DNA of 64,000 bases from Citrobacter freundii (GCF_011077955.1 NZ_JAALBX010000003.1:1-64000); one strand, 5' to 3'; shown: positions 38,132-51,816, numbered from the stretch's first letter. The notes: generated by a model from the sequence alone, not told the origin. A program made the numbers and translations.

Positions 38132-38906
38132 GATGACTCCCTGACGTTTCGGAATGCGAAACATTGAGTATATGAGCTTTTTCAGATGGCAGACTGGTAA
38201 AACGCATCAGGCGAGAGGCTTCATCATTGCGACGGGTCGCCATATCCGGCAGGTATTTCCAGCTTTGGTTGTGGTACTGCCAGAGGGTGAGCTTATCGAT
38301 GGCGGGCGATACGGCAACCGACCAGATCAGGACGTCTTCCGCATCACAAAATGCTTCTACCTGCGGGCAGTTCATCACGCGCAATTTTCCCGCTGCAGGC
38401 TGAAGTTGCACCGTATCTGATGTCTCATCCTTTTCGCCGGTCATCTTCAAAAGACTGTGGCGCAGCGTAACCAACTGCGTTTTGGCTTCGGTGGCATCGT
38501 GTTGATTAGAGATCCACGTCGATTCCGTGCTGGTGAAGGGGAACGCCTGGTCGCCGGTATTCGGGTGTGTAAAGCCGCGCGTGGTGCGCTGGAGCGCCAT
38601 ATCCAGACCACAACATCCTTCCGTGGTCAGCGCGATGCCGACCATATTTCCGGCATAAGCGATGGAGAAATCCGCCAGCTCGCTATCAGAGAAGCGAGGC
38701 TTACCTTTTGGCGTCGTGTAAATAGCGGGAAGCGTCTTAATACCAAAAAAGCGGAACATCATCTCGGCCAATAATGAGCGAGAGGCTAAAAAACGCTGGC
38801 GTCGATGCTCGGGCAACTGTTGCGCCTGTTCAAGTGTATCGGCGCTAAGTCGCGATGAAATTATTTGGTCGGTGCTCAGTGTTCCTCGAGCAAAGTGCGT
38901 TGCCAT
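38124..38906 (-). CDS. yieE: 4'-phosphopantetheinyl transferase-like protein YieE
   Basis: This 260-residue protein resembles Sfp/EntD-type phosphopantetheinyl transferases in its N-terminal arginine-rich RQRFLASRSLLAEM and the core FSIAYAGNMVGIALT. The metal motif reads GLDMA (residues 100-104), whereas active family members have GxDxE. The second motif (W-x-x-K-E-A) is replaced by TLRHSLLK. Either it has lost catalytic metal ligands or it uses other residues. The start at MATHFARGTL follows the E. coli N terminus. It is upstream of and overlaps chrR. Function as a transferase is therefore uncertain. Confidence 0.8.
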   Translation of the reverse strand: MATHFARGTLSTDQIISSRLSADTLEQAQQLPEHRRQRFLASRSLLAEMMFRFFGIKTLPAIYTTPKGKPRFSDSELADFSIAYAGNMVGIALTTEGCCGLDMALQRTTRGFTHPNTGDQAFPFTSTESTWISNQHDATEAKTQLVTLRHSLLKMTGEKDETSDTVQLQPAAGKLRVMNCPQVEAFCDAEDVLIWSVAVSPAIDKLTLWQYHNQSWKYLPDMATRRNDEASRLMRFTSLPSEKAHILNVSHSETSGSHHV

Positions 38907-39049
38907 TTGTCGCTCCGTGATAATGGTCAGGTGATGATAATAATTGTGAATAGGAGATAAGATATTAATCAACAAAATTATGCTTAGGTTTTAATGCGAA
39001 AAAGGCCTTCTGAACAGCTTTGCGGGGCGAACTTTACAATTATCTTCGC

Positions 39050-39081
39050 AGGATGCCGTCTGACGCGCTTATCGACGGCTC
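39050..39081. repeat. REP-like palindromic remnant
   Basis: The sequence GGATGCCGTCTGACGCGCTT followed by ATCGACGGCT, between the 2H phosphoesterase gene and yieE, resembles a REP unit (GGATG, then CGCTTATC, then a C/G-rich end). It is a single degenerate copy. Confidence 0.45.
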
Positions 39082-39116
39082 TAAAATACGCTGTTAGATG
39101 GCTTACGGATACGGTT

Positions 39117-39794
39117 TCAGGTAAGGGGGTCCACCGTCGTCCAGTTATAGTTAGCCATCACTAACTCGCGTCTGGCGCAAACTACACCGAAGCGTTGCTG
39201 TTGGTGGGCCTGGAAAAAATCCCGCCATTGATCAGGCAGCCGCTGCGCCCGGTAGCGCAACAGGGTGCTATGCCAGAACGGCGGCGGGAATGGCGTACCG
39301 GCATAACGCGCCTGTATGTCCTCACGCCATGGCGACTCAAGCAGTTTTTGCGCGAGAGTCGTTCTGTCGGTCAGGCTCGCGGGATCGGGTATGCCTGCCA
39401 GCAGCAACTGGCCGGGCAGCGCCACTAACTGAAGCGCGGAAATGGTGGTATTACGGGCAGGGTACGCTTGCCAGATACGCTGCAAACTGGCGAGTTTTTC
39501 AGGTTGTTGATGCCGCTGATAATGCGGCAGCGCAATAGCCAGGAAGGTGAAGTGCAGACCGTGAAGGGGCATTGCATCTGCCAACGGATCGCCTGCGGCG
39601 AGCGCATTAACCGCTAATAGCAAATCGTGCAGTGCACCGGATGGCGAAGGCCTAATGCCCACCACGGGCGAGAAGGTGGCTTTTTGATAATAATCCCCCT
39701 CCATCCTCTCGCCACATCCCGGAGCGTCACGCCATAACGCCTGGGTGTTGTTATTGGTTCTCTGGTAAAGCGAGGCCAGTTCATCGGGCATCAT
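39117..39794 (-). CDS. Predicted 2H phosphoesterase-superfamily protein
   Basis: This 225-residue soluble protein has no signal peptide or membrane segment. Two H-x-T/S motifs, H81-F-T-F (in PLHGLHFTFLAIALP) and H175-S-T-L (in FWHSTLLRYR), are spaced 94 residues apart and each is preceded by a hydrophobic strand. This is the signature of 2H phosphoesterases (RNA ligase-like and cyclic phosphodiesterase enzymes). The start ATG at 39794 follows GGAG at 7-nt distance. It stands alone between mnmE and yieE, where E. coli has tna, mdtL and other genes. The substrate is unknown; the class call is moderately sure. Confidence 0.7.
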   Translation of the reverse strand: MMPDELASLYQRTNNNTQALWRDAPGCGERMEGDYYQKATFSPVVGIRPSPSGALHDLLLAVNALAAGDPLADAMPLHGLHFTFLAIALPHYQRHQQPEKLASLQRIWQAYPARNTTISALQLVALPGQLLLAGIPDPASLTDRTTLAQKLLESPWREDIQARYAGTPFPPPFWHSTLLRYRAQRLPDQWRDFFQAHQQQRFGVVCARRELVMANYNWTTVDPLT

Positions 39795-39955
39795 CTTGAA
39801 TCTCCAAAGGCATTTCACCAATCCTGTTGTCTGTGTCGCGGCGTTTTTTAGTTTTATTTATCGCCGCTCTGCTCCGTCAAACCCTAAGCCTGGGTGGGCA
39901 CAATGGAAATATGTACGCGTATAAATGTGGCGGGTTGACACGGATATGCACAAGA

Positions 39956-39986
39956 AACCCGCATCAACAGAGCGTTTTTGCGGGTT
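39956..39986 (-). terminator. Probable terminator downstream of mnmE
   Basis: The inverted repeat AACCCGCA / TGCGGGTT has a loop of about 15 nt and is followed on the minus strand by TTTCTTG. The large loop lowers certainty. Confidence 0.5.
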
Positions 39987-40009
39987 AGTGAACGTTCACG
40001 GACTAAATG

Positions 40010-41374
40010 TTACTTACCAATACAGAAGCTGGAGAAAATGCGTCCCAGCAGATCGTCAGAGGTAAATTCGCCGGTAATTTCGCTCAGGCTTTGCTGGGCG
40101 AGGCGCAATTCTTCAGCCAGCAATTCCCCAGCCCAGGCGCCTAACAGTTGCGCTTTGCCTTGTTCCAGATGCTGAGCGGCCGTTTCCAGCGCTTGCAAAT
40201 GGCGACGACGGGCCAGAAAACCGCCTTCCATATTGGTGTCAAAGCCCATGCTGTGTTTGAGATGGTCGCGCAAAACGTCCACACCGCTACCGGTACGCGC
40301 TGACAGACGAATTAGTGAGTGACCATTTACTTCGCTTAGCCCCTGAGGCTCGCCGGTAATATCCGCTTTGTTACGCACGACGGTAATGGGCAAGTTTTTA
40401 GGCAGGCGGGCAATAAAATCTGGCCAAATCTCCGCCGGGTCGGTGGCATCGGTGGTCGTGCCGTCAACCATAAACAATACCCGATCGGCCTGTTCAATTT
40501 CCTGCCAGGCGCGTTCAATACCGATACGCTCGACTTTATCGCTGGACTCGCGCAGGCCCGCAGTATCAATGATATGCAGCGGCATTCCATCAATGTGGAT
40601 ATGCTCGCGCAGCACATCGCGGGTGGTCCCGGCGATATCCGTAACGATTGCCGCTTCACGGCCCGCCAGCGCGTTAAGCAAGCTGGATTTTCCGGCATTA
40701 GGACGACCCGCAATCACGACTTTCATGCCTTCACGCAACAGGCTGCCCTGGCGTGCTTCGGCACGTACTGCGTCAAGATCGGCCATAACGTCGTTGAGTT
40801 GCGCTTCGATTTTACCGTCAGAGAGGAAGTCGATTTCTTCATCCGGGAAGTCGATAGCCGCTTCCACATAGATCCGCAGGTGAGTGAGTGCTTCCACAAG
40901 CTGGTTCACGCGGGTAGAGAAAGCCCCCTGGAGCGAATTAAGCGCGGACCGCGCCGCCTGTTCGGAACTGGCGTCTATCAGGTCGGCAATCGCTTCTGCC
41001 TGGGCTAAATCAAGTTTATCGTTAAGGAATGCGCGCTCGGAGAACTCGCCGGGTTTTGCGATGCGCACGCCCGGAATCGTCAGGATGCGCTTTAACAACA
41101 GATCGAGGATAACCGGACCGCCGTGCCCCTGTAATTCCAGCACGTCTTCGCCAGTAAAAGAATGAGGGCCAGGAAACCACAGGGCGATGCCCTGATCGAG
41201 GTCGGTATTATCCACATCGCGAAACGGCAGATAATCGGCATAGCGCGGCTTAGGCAGTTTGCCCAGCACCGCCTGGGCCACTTCACGCGCTTTCAGGCCG
41301 GAGATACGCAGAATGCCTACACCACCGCGTCCCGGTGGGGTTGCCTGGGCGACGATAGTGTCGTTATGGCTCAT
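40010..41374 (-). CDS. mnmE: tRNA modification GTPase MnmE (TrmE/ThdF)
   Basis: This 454-residue GTPase forms the MnmEG complex that modifies the wobble uridine of tRNAs. It has an N-terminal tetrahydrofolate-binding domain, a helical domain and a G domain (about 216-375) with [28 protein letters not shown] and NKAD. It ends with the catalytic C-terminal motif CIGK. The partner MnmG is encoded beside oriC. Confidence 0.97.
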   Translation of the reverse strand: MSHNDTIVAQATPPGRGGVGILRISGLKAREVAQAVLGKLPKPRYADYLPFRDVDNTDLDQGIALWFPGPHSFTGEDVLELQGHGGPVILDLLLKRILTIPGVRIAKPGEFSERAFLNDKLDLAQAEAIADLIDASSEQAARSALNSLQGAFSTRVNQLVEALTHLRIYVEAAIDFPDEEIDFLSDGKIEAQLNDVMADLDAVRAEARQGSLLREGMKVVIAGRPNAGKSSLLNALAGREAAIVTDIAGTTRDVLREHIHIDGMPLHIIDTAGLRESSDKVERIGIERAWQEIEQADRVLFMVDGTTTDATDPAEIWPDFIARLPKNLPITVVRNKADITGEPQGLSEVNGHSLIRLSARTGSGVDVLRDHLKHSMGFDTNMEGGFLARRRHLQALETAAQHLEQGKAQLLGAWAGELLAEELRLAQQSLSEITGEFTSDDLLGRIFSSFCIGK

Positions 41375-41397
41375 GGTTTGTCTCTTAGTAAATATAA

Positions 41398-41425
41398 AAA
41401 AAAAGGCGGTCTTTAGACCGCCTTC
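41398..41425 (-). terminator. Rho-independent terminator after yidC
   Basis: The minus strand reads AAGGCGGTC-TAAA-GACCGCCTT followed by T7 and ATA. It ends the rpmH-rnpA-yidD-yidC transcript before mnmE. Confidence 0.9.
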
Positions 41426-41446
41426 TCTGGCATTAACTTTATCGCG

Positions 41447-41560
41447 ATTACTCGAAATATTTCAAGTTGCAGGAACGCGGCAACTTTGTGCGCCCCAGAA
41501 GCCTACTTAAGTAAGTGACTGGGGCAAACAAATGCAGCCAATGCGCCTGCGGCTACTATG
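41447..41560. repeat. ERIC (IRU) element
   Basis: An imperfect palindrome of about 114 bp with the ERIC core AAGTAAGTGACTGGGG at 41509-41524, which matches the well-known ERIC2 primer site. GCCCCAG (41492) is mirrored by CTGGGGC (41519). The left arm is TTTCAAGTTGCAGGAACGC; the right arm is GCAGCC...GCGCCTGCGGC. The right end reaches the yidC stop codon at 41556-41558. It is transcribed with yidC and lies before the terminator. Confidence 0.88.
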
Positions 41561-43202
41561 AGGACTTTTTCTTTTCGCGGCTGTGTAAGCCACGTTTTTC
41601 AAGACCGCGGTAAATCAGTTGCTGCTGAAGAATGGTCACCAGGTTACTGACGATATAGTACAGCACCAGACCTGACGGGAACCACAGGAAGAAGACCGTA
41701 AAGATGACCGGCATAAAGGTCATGATCTTCTGCTGCATTGGGTCGGTCACCGTGGTCGGCGACATCTTCTGAATGAAGAACATCGTCACGCCCATCAGGA
41801 TCGGCAGAATGTAGTACGGGTCCTGGGCTGACAAGTCATGGATCCAGAGTGCGAACGGCGCATGACGCAGTTCAACGGAGCCCATCAGCATGTAGTACAG
41901 CGCAAGGAAGATAGGCATCTGAATCAACAGCGGGAAGCAGCCACCCAGCGGGTTCACTTTTTCCGACTTGTACAGCGCCATCATTTCCTGGCTGATACGT
42001 TGTTTATCATCGCCCAGACGCTCACGCATGGCCTGAATCTTAGGCTGCAGCAAACGCATTTTCGCCATAGAGGTGTACTGCGCTTTGGTCAGCGGGTACA
42101 TCACACCACGAACGATAAAGGTGATAACGATAATGGAGAAGCCCCAGTTGCCAAGGAAACTGTGGATCCATTTCAGCAACTTAAACAGCGGCTGAGAGAT
42201 AAACCATAACCAGCCGTAATCCACGGTTAAATCCAGATGCGGCGCGACAGCTGCCATTTTGTCCTGGATTTCCGGGCCTACCCACAGGGTGCTGGCAAGC
42301 GTACCGGTTTGACCCGGTTGAACCAGAACCGGCTGAGATTTATAGCCGATAGCCGCAATGCCATTACCGAGGTTAGCGGTATAGAAATTGTTCGTGCCGT
42401 CGTTATTCGGTACCCATGCCGTTGCGAAATACTGTTGCAGCATCGCAACCCAGCCGCCTTTGGAGCTGACGTTCAGGTTTTCGTTATCGGCAATGTTATC
42501 GAATTTGTATTTTTCGTACTTGGTATCCGGCGTGGAATACGCCGCACCGCGGAAGGTATGCAATGCAAAGTTATTGCTACCTGTATCACGATGGCTTGGC
42601 AGGTTGATAGTCTGTTTCAACTGACCAAAGCTCGACAACTCCAGCGGCTTATCACCGGTGTTCTGTACGTTGTAGCCAACGTTCACCGTATATTCACCGC
42701 GTTTCAGCGTGAACGATTTGGTGAAGGTATTGCCGGCGGCATCAGTCCAGGTCAGCGGAATAACCAACTCGTTCTGACCATCAGCCAGCGCAAAGCTATC
42801 ACTCTCAACGTTATACAGCGGACGCGCGCCGTTGGCCGGATTATCCGGACCGTCGCGGCCAGTCAGACCACTTTGAGCCTGATAAATAAACTGCGGGGTG
42901 GTTTCCAGCAGTTGGAACGGTTCGTTAGAACCCAGCTCTTTCGGGTAACCCAAAAGCAGAGCCTGCTCAATATCACCACCACGGGTATTGATGGTAAGGG
43001 ACAGGACATCGGTTTTAACCGTAATGAGTTTCCCCTGGCCACTGGCTGGTACGCCCTGGCTGGCACTACCCGCTGCGGTGGTCGTAGTCTGCGTGGTCTG
43101 CTGTTGCTGGGGCTGAGGATTTTTATCCTGCTCCCAGGCTTGCCAGATCATGAAAGACACGAACAACAAAGCGATGAGAAGGAGATTGCGTTGCGAATCC
43201 AT
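41556..43202 (-). CDS. yidC: Membrane protein insertase YidC
   Basis: This 548-residue insertase has an N-terminal membrane helix (about 6-23), a large periplasmic beta-sandwich P1 domain (about 58-320) and five C-terminal membrane helices with the conserved groove Arg in [17 protein letters not shown]. It inserts small membrane proteins such as AtpE with or without SecYEG. The C-terminal tail is basic (SREKKKSS), as needed for ribosome contact. The final codons abut an ERIC element. Confidence 0.97.
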   Translation of the reverse strand: MDSQRNLLLIALLFVSFMIWQAWEQDKNPQPQQQQTTQTTTTAAGSASQGVPASGQGKLITVKTDVLSLTINTRGGDIEQALLLGYPKELGSNEPFQLLETTPQFIYQAQSGLTGRDGPDNPANGARPLYNVESDSFALADGQNELVIPLTWTDAAGNTFTKSFTLKRGEYTVNVGYNVQNTGDKPLELSSFGQLKQTINLPSHRDTGSNNFALHTFRGAAYSTPDTKYEKYKFDNIADNENLNVSSKGGWVAMLQQYFATAWVPNNDGTNNFYTANLGNGIAAIGYKSQPVLVQPGQTGTLASTLWVGPEIQDKMAAVAPHLDLTVDYGWLWFISQPLFKLLKWIHSFLGNWGFSIIVITFIVRGVMYPLTKAQYTSMAKMRLLQPKIQAMRERLGDDKQRISQEMMALYKSEKVNPLGGCFPLLIQMPIFLALYYMLMGSVELRHAPFALWIHDLSAQDPYYILPILMGVTMFFIQKMSPTTVTDPMQQKIMTFMPVIFTVFFLWFPSGLVLYYIVSNLVTILQQQLIYRGLEKRGLHSREKKKSS

Positions 43203-43204
43203 CG

Positions 43205-43462
43205 TTAGTGTTCTCTGGTATCAAAAGGTCCTGGCGGGACGGGGTCGTCGCCACCTGGGTGTAAAGGGTGGCATTTTAATACGCGTTTCACTGTCAACCA
43301 ACTGCCTTTTATCACTCCAAACCTGCGCAATGCCTCAATTCCGTAGTGAGAACAGGTTGGCGTGAAACGGCAATGCGGCCCGAGAAGCGGACTTATCAGG
43401 CGTTGATAGACCCGAATCAGGCCTATCAGGACTCGCGAGCCAGGCGACAATGGCGGCGCCAT
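43205..43462 (-). CDS. yidD: Membrane protein insertion efficiency factor YidD
   Basis: This 85-residue small inner-membrane-associated protein of the YidD family carries [25 protein letters not shown] and [13 protein letters not shown], with three conserved cysteines. It overlaps rnpA by 37 bp in another frame and ends 2 bp before yidC, as in all enterobacteria. Confidence 0.95.
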   Translation of the reverse strand: MAPPLSPGSRVLIGLIRVYQRLISPLLGPHCRFTPTCSHYGIEALRRFGVIKGSWLTVKRVLKCHPLHPGGDDPVPPGPFDTREH

Positions 43463-43785
43463 AACTTTTCCAATGCTTCCGAAAGCGCCCGATTATCGAG
43501 ATCGGCAATACCGCGTTTCGCGACCACCACAAAATCCATTGGCGGGAGTTCATGCTGACGTAAACGAAAACTTTCACGCGTCAGACGTTTAATCCGATTG
43601 CGTTCATGTGCGCGTTTGACGTTTTTTTTCGCGACGGTAAGACCGATACGGGGATGCCCCAGCGAGTTAAGGCGGCCGAGAATAGTGATTTGCGGCGTGC
43701 CAGCCCGAAGTGGCTGCTGGAAGACGAAAGTGAAATGATTGGGAGTTAACAAACGTAACTCCCTGGGAAATGCGAGCTTAACCAC
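43426..43785 (-). CDS. rnpA: Ribonuclease P protein component RnpA (C5)
   Basis: This 119-residue basic protein binds the RNase P RNA for 5' maturation of tRNAs. The RNR motif [15 protein letters not shown] (about 60-74) and the N-terminal [20 protein letters not shown] are present. It follows rpmH by 17 bp. Confidence 0.97.
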   Translation of the reverse strand: MVKLAFPRELRLLTPNHFTFVFQQPLRAGTPQITILGRLNSLGHPRIGLTVAKKNVKRAHERNRIKRLTRESFRLRQHELPPMDFVVVAKRGIADLDNRALSEALEKLWRRHCRLARES

Positions 43786-43802
43786 CAGGCGGTTAGCTTT
43801 TA

Positions 43803-44549
<747 letters not shown>

Positions 44550-45929
44550 GTGTCACTTTCGCTTTGGCAGCAGTGTCTTGCCCGATTGCAGGATGAGTTA
44601 CCAGCCACAGAGTTCAGTATGTGGATACGCCCCCTACAGGCGGAACTGAGCGATAACACGCTGGCTTTGTATGCGCCAAATCGTTTTGTGCTCGATTGGG
44701 TCAGGGATAAGTACCTTAATAATATTAATGGGCTGCTGAATGATTTCTGCGGCTCTGATGCTCCGTTGCTGCGCTTTGAAGTCGGCACTAAGCCAGTGGT
44801 GCGCAGTAATGCGATTCCGGCAAACCACGTCAGGCCTGCTCAGGTTGCGCCTGCCGCCCCTGTGCGTCAGGCCTGGGACAATGTGCCCGCGCCCGCAGAG
44901 CCGTCTTACCGTTCCAATGTGAACGTAAAACACACCTTTAATAATTTCGTTGAGGGTAAGTCCAACCAGCTGGCGCGCGCGGCGGCCCGTCAGGTGGCGG
45001 ATAATCCGGGCGGGGCGTATAACCCGTTGTTCCTTTATGGCGGAACCGGCCTTGGTAAAACCCACCTGCTGCATGCCGTAGGCAATGGCATCATGGCGCG
45101 TAAACCGAATGCGAAAGTGGTGTACATGCACTCTGAGCGTTTCGTCCAGGACATGGTCAAAGCGCTGCAAAACAACGCCATTGAAGAATTTAAACGCTAC
45201 TACCGTTCAGTGGATGCTCTGCTGATTGACGATATTCAATTCTTCGCCAACAAAGAGCGTTCACAAGAAGAGTTTTTTCATACATTTAACGCGCTTCTGG
45301 AAGGCAATCAGCAGATCATTCTCACCTCGGATCGTTATCCAAAAGAGATTAATGGGGTGGAGGATCGTCTGAAATCGCGCTTTGGATGGGGCTTAACGGT
45401 TGCCATTGAACCGCCAGAGCTTGAAACTCGCGTGGCGATCCTGATGAAAAAGGCCGACGAAAACGATATTCGTCTGCCGGGCGAAGTGGCGTTTTTTATC
45501 GCCAAGCGCCTACGCTCCAACGTCCGTGAACTGGAAGGCGCACTGAACCGCGTTATCGCCAATGCTAACTTCACCGGCCGGGCGATCACCATCGACTTCG
45601 TGCGCGAAGCGCTGCGCGATTTGCTGGCGCTCCAGGAAAAACTGGTCACCATCGATAATATTCAGAAGACGGTGGCGGAGTATTACAAGATTAAGGTAGC
45701 GGATTTGCTTTCCAAGCGGCGTTCCCGTTCGGTAGCGCGTCCGCGCCAGATGGCGATGGCGCTGGCTAAAGAGCTTACCAACCATAGCCTGCCGGAAATC
45801 GGCGACGCGTTTGGTGGACGTGACCATACCACGGTGCTTCATGCCTGCCGTAAAATCGAGCAGTTGCGTGAAGAGAGCCATGATATCAAAGAAGATTTCT
45901 CCAATTTAATCAGAACATTATCTTCGTGA
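44550..45929 (+). CDS. dnaA: Chromosomal replication initiator DnaA
   Basis: This 459-residue initiator has domain I ([30 protein letters not shown]), a variable linker, the AAA+ domain with Walker A GGTGLGKT (about 164-171) and Walker B LLIDDIQF, and the C-terminal box-binding helix-turn-helix [15 protein letters not shown]. The start is GTG at 44550, as in E. coli. The linker (about 87-125) is shorter, so the protein is 8 residues shorter than E. coli DnaA (467), while domains III-IV are virtually identical. Confidence 0.98.
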   Translation: MSLSLWQQCLARLQDELPATEFSMWIRPLQAELSDNTLALYAPNRFVLDWVRDKYLNNINGLLNDFCGSDAPLLRFEVGTKPVVRSNAIPANHVRPAQVAPAAPVRQAWDNVPAPAEPSYRSNVNVKHTFNNFVEGKSNQLARAAARQVADNPGGAYNPLFLYGGTGLGKTHLLHAVGNGIMARKPNAKVVYMHSERFVQDMVKALQNNAIEEFKRYYRSVDALLIDDIQFFANKERSQEEFFHTFNALLEGNQQIILTSDRYPKEINGVEDRLKSRFGWGLTVAIEPPELETRVAILMKKADENDIRLPGEVAFFIAKRLRSNVRELEGALNRVIANANFTGRAITIDFVREALRDLLALQEKLVTIDNIQKTVAEYYKIKVADLLSKRRSRSVARPRQMAMALAKELTNHSLPEIGDAFGGRDHTTVLHACRKIEQLREESHDIKEDFSNLIRTLSS

Positions 45930-45933
45930 CGCT

Positions 45934-47034
45934 ATGAAATTTACCGTTGAACGTGAACATTTATTAAAACCGCTCCAGCAGGTAAGCGGCCCGTTAGGCG
46001 GCCGTCCGACGCTACCTATTCTCGGCAATCTGCTGTTGCAGGTAACGGACGGAACGCTCTCGCTGACCGGAACCGATCTCGAAATGGAGATGATTGCCCG
46101 TGTGGCGCTGTCGTTACCGCATCAGGCGGGCGCGACCACGGTACCGGCGCGTAAATTTTTCGATATTTGCCGTGGTCTGCCGGAAGGGGCGGAAATTGCG
46201 GTCACGCTGGAAGGCGACAGAATGCTGGTGCGTTCAGGACGCAGCCGTTTTTCGCTCTCCACGCTGCCTGCGGCGGATTTCCCGAATCTGGACGACTGGC
46301 AGAGCGAAGTGGAGTTCACGCTCGCGCAGGCCACCATGAAGCGGCTAATCGAAGCGACTCAGTTTTCCATGGCCCATCAGGATGTGCGTTATTACCTGAA
46401 CGGTATGCTGTTTGAAACCGAAGGCGAAGAGCTGCGCACGGTGGCGACCGATGGTCACCGTTTGGCGGTGTGTGCGATGCCGGTGGGGCAACCGTTGCCG
46501 AACCATTCGGTGATCGTCCCGCGTAAAGGCGTACTGGAGCTGATGCGTATGCTTGACGGCGGCGACAGCCCGTTGCGTATTCAGATAGGCAGCAACAATA
46601 TTCGCGCCCACGTTAACGACTATATCTTCACCTCTAAACTGGTGGATGGTCGCTTCCCGGACTACCGTCGCGTGTTGCCGAAAAACCCGGATAAACACCT
46701 GGATGCAGGCTGCGATCTGCTGAAGCAGGCTTTTGCGCGCGCTGCGATCCTCTCGAATGAGAAGTTCCGTGGCGTGCGGTTGTATGTCAGCGAAAACCAA
46801 CTGAAGATCACCGCAAACAACCCGGAGCAAGAAGAAGCCGAGGAAATTCTCGACGTCAACTACACCGGCACGGAGATGGAGATCGGTTTTAACGTCAGTT
46901 ATGTGTTGGACGTATTGAATGCGCTTAAATGCGAAAACGTCCGCATTTTGTTGACCGATTCGGTTTCCAGTGTGCAGATTGAAGATGCGGCCAGTCAAAG
47001 CGCGGCGTATGTCGTGATGCCAATGAGACTGTAG
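45934..47034 (+). CDS. dnaN: DNA polymerase III sliding clamp subunit beta
   Basis: This 366-residue protein has three repeated clamp domains and dimerises into a ring on DNA. It begins MKFTVEREHLLKPLQQVSGPLGGRPTLP and ends AAYVVMPMRL, the peptide-binding cleft tail. It starts 4 bp after dnaA and is cotranscribed. The downstream junction with recF is unusual. Confidence 0.98.
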   Translation: MKFTVEREHLLKPLQQVSGPLGGRPTLPILGNLLLQVTDGTLSLTGTDLEMEMIARVALSLPHQAGATTVPARKFFDICRGLPEGAEIAVTLEGDRMLVRSGRSRFSLSTLPAADFPNLDDWQSEVEFTLAQATMKRLIEATQFSMAHQDVRYYLNGMLFETEGEELRTVATDGHRLAVCAMPVGQPLPNHSVIVPRKGVLELMRMLDGGDSPLRIQIGSNNIRAHVNDYIFTSKLVDGRFPDYRRVLPKNPDKHLDAGCDLLKQAFARAAILSNEKFRGVRLYVSENQLKITANNPEQEEAEEILDVNYTGTEMEIGFNVSYVLDVLNALKCENVRILLTDSVSSVQIEDAASQSAAYVVMPMRL

Positions 47035-47043
47035 TGGAAAATA

Positions 47044-47164
47044 TCGGGCTATCTTACTTGCCATTTTCAACCAGGGCTGTGCTCGTCCCTGTCACGTACG
47101 TCGTGTACGCGCCAGGTTCTGCGCGCAGTTCGCGTTGAAACTGGTTGCGCCGATTACGCCCGGG
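47044..47164. repeat. Large imperfect palindrome (IRU-like element) between dnaN and recF
   Basis: The 147-bp dnaN-recF gap is filled by an imperfect inverted repeat centred near 47102. The inner stem is CGTAC-GTCGT-GTACG (47095-47109). The outer arms pair CCATTTTCAAC (47061-47071) with GTTGAAACTGG (47134-47144), and CGGGCTATC-type with GAT-CGCCCG-type ends. The arms are about 55 nt each. The architecture and length are those of ERIC/IRU elements, but the core sequence is not the standard ERIC core. As RNA it would form one long hairpin upstream of recF. Confidence 0.75.
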
Positions 47165-47181
47165 CCCGAAGAAACCCAAAT

Positions 47182-50698
<3,517 letters not shown>

Positions 50699-50720
50699 CG
50701 CTTTTCCGGTCATCAAAATT

Positions 50721-50748
50721 CGCCGCTCAGATGAGCGGCGTTTTTTTT
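50721..50748 (+). terminator. Rho-independent terminator of gyrB
   Basis: The 8-bp stem CGCCGCTC / GAGCGGCG is followed by eight T residues. Confidence 0.92.
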
Positions 50749-50844
50749 GGCATTGTTTGGGCGCAAGTACCACCACGATGAAGAGGTTTTGTCGTGAGCG
50801 GAATCGCGTTAGCATGAACGAAACCCACTACCAGAAAAGATCCC

Positions 50845-51654
50845 ATGACGATAAAACTCATCGCAATTGATATGGACGGCACGCTTTTGCTGCCCGATCA
50901 CACCATTTCAGAAGGTGTGAAAGATGCTATCGCGAAGGCGCGTGCGCAAGGCGTCAACGTGGTGCTGACCACCGGTCGTCCGTATGCGGGCGTGCACAGC
51001 TACCTGAAAGCGCTGCACATGAACCAGCCAGGCGATTACTGCATCACTTACAATGGCGCGCTGGTGCAGAAAGCCAGCGACGGTAGCACCGTGGCGCAAA
51101 CGCCGCTGAGCTACGATGATTATCGTTTTCTGGAGAAATTGTCCCGCGAGGTGGGTTCACATTTCCACGCGCTCGATCGCACCACGCTTTATACCGCGAA
51201 CCGCGATATCAGCTATTACACGGTGCATGAATCCTTCGTCGCTACCATCCCGCTGGTGTTCTGCGAAGCAGAAAAAATGGACCCCAATATGACGTTTTTA
51301 AAAGTCATGATGATCGACGAACCGGCCGTGCTCGACAAAGCCATTGCCCGCATTCCGGCTGACGTGAAAGAAAAATACACGGTACTGAAAAGCGCACCGT
51401 ATTTCCTTGAAATCCTTGATAAGCGCGTGACGAAAGGCACTGGCGTGAAGTCCCTCGCGGAGGCGCTGAACATCAAGGCGGAAGAAGTCATGGCGATAGG
51501 CGATCAGGAAAATGATATTGCGATGCTGGAATATGCCGGTATCGGCGTCGCGATGGGCAACGCGATAGATTCCGTAAAAGCAGTCGCGGATTTTGAAACC
51601 AAAACCAATCTTGAAGATGGCGTCGCTTACGCCATTGAGAAATTTGTTCTCTAA
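50845..51654 (+). CDS. yidA: HAD-family sugar phosphatase YidA (Cof type)
   Basis: This 269-residue Cof-type HAD hydrolase has motif I AIDMDGTLLLP (Asp nucleophile about residue 9), the TTGRPY motif II, a large type IIB cap domain and the C-terminal GDQENDIAML motif IV. E. coli YidA hydrolyses erythrose 4-phosphate and other sugar phosphates. It is monocistronic between two terminators. Confidence 0.95.
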   Translation: MTIKLIAIDMDGTLLLPDHTISEGVKDAIAKARAQGVNVVLTTGRPYAGVHSYLKALHMNQPGDYCITYNGALVQKASDGSTVAQTPLSYDDYRFLEKLSREVGSHFHALDRTTLYTANRDISYYTVHESFVATIPLVFCEAEKMDPNMTFLKVMMIDEPAVLDKAIARIPADVKEKYTVLKSAPYFLEILDKRVTKGTGVKSLAEALNIKAEEVMAIGDQENDIAMLEYAGIGVAMGNAIDSVKAVADFETKTNLEDGVAYAIEKFVL

Positions 51655-51669
51655 TCCCACCTGATTTAA

Positions 51670-51702
51670 ACGCCGTCAGACTCTCCTTAGACGGCGTGTT
51701 TT
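51670..51702 (+). terminator. Terminator of yidA
   Basis: The 8-bp stem ACGCCGTC / GACGGCGT with a 12-base loop is followed by GTTTTC. Confidence 0.75.
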
Positions 51703-51816
51703 CCCGCCTGAATCGCCATTCCCTGTTATCAACCTTCCTTTGAACACCTTCTTATGGGGGTTTTGATCCCTTTTTGATCCGTCTTTGGTTATGGATTGTC
51801 GTTTTTGTGATCTAAA

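Noticed and set aside
38200-38220. REP-like GCATCAGGCGAG within yieE
   Set aside because: Lies inside coding sequence and lacks the second arm.
42237-43208. 323-aa plus-strand ORF antisense to yidC
   Set aside because: No start-site support and yidC is plainly real on the other strand.
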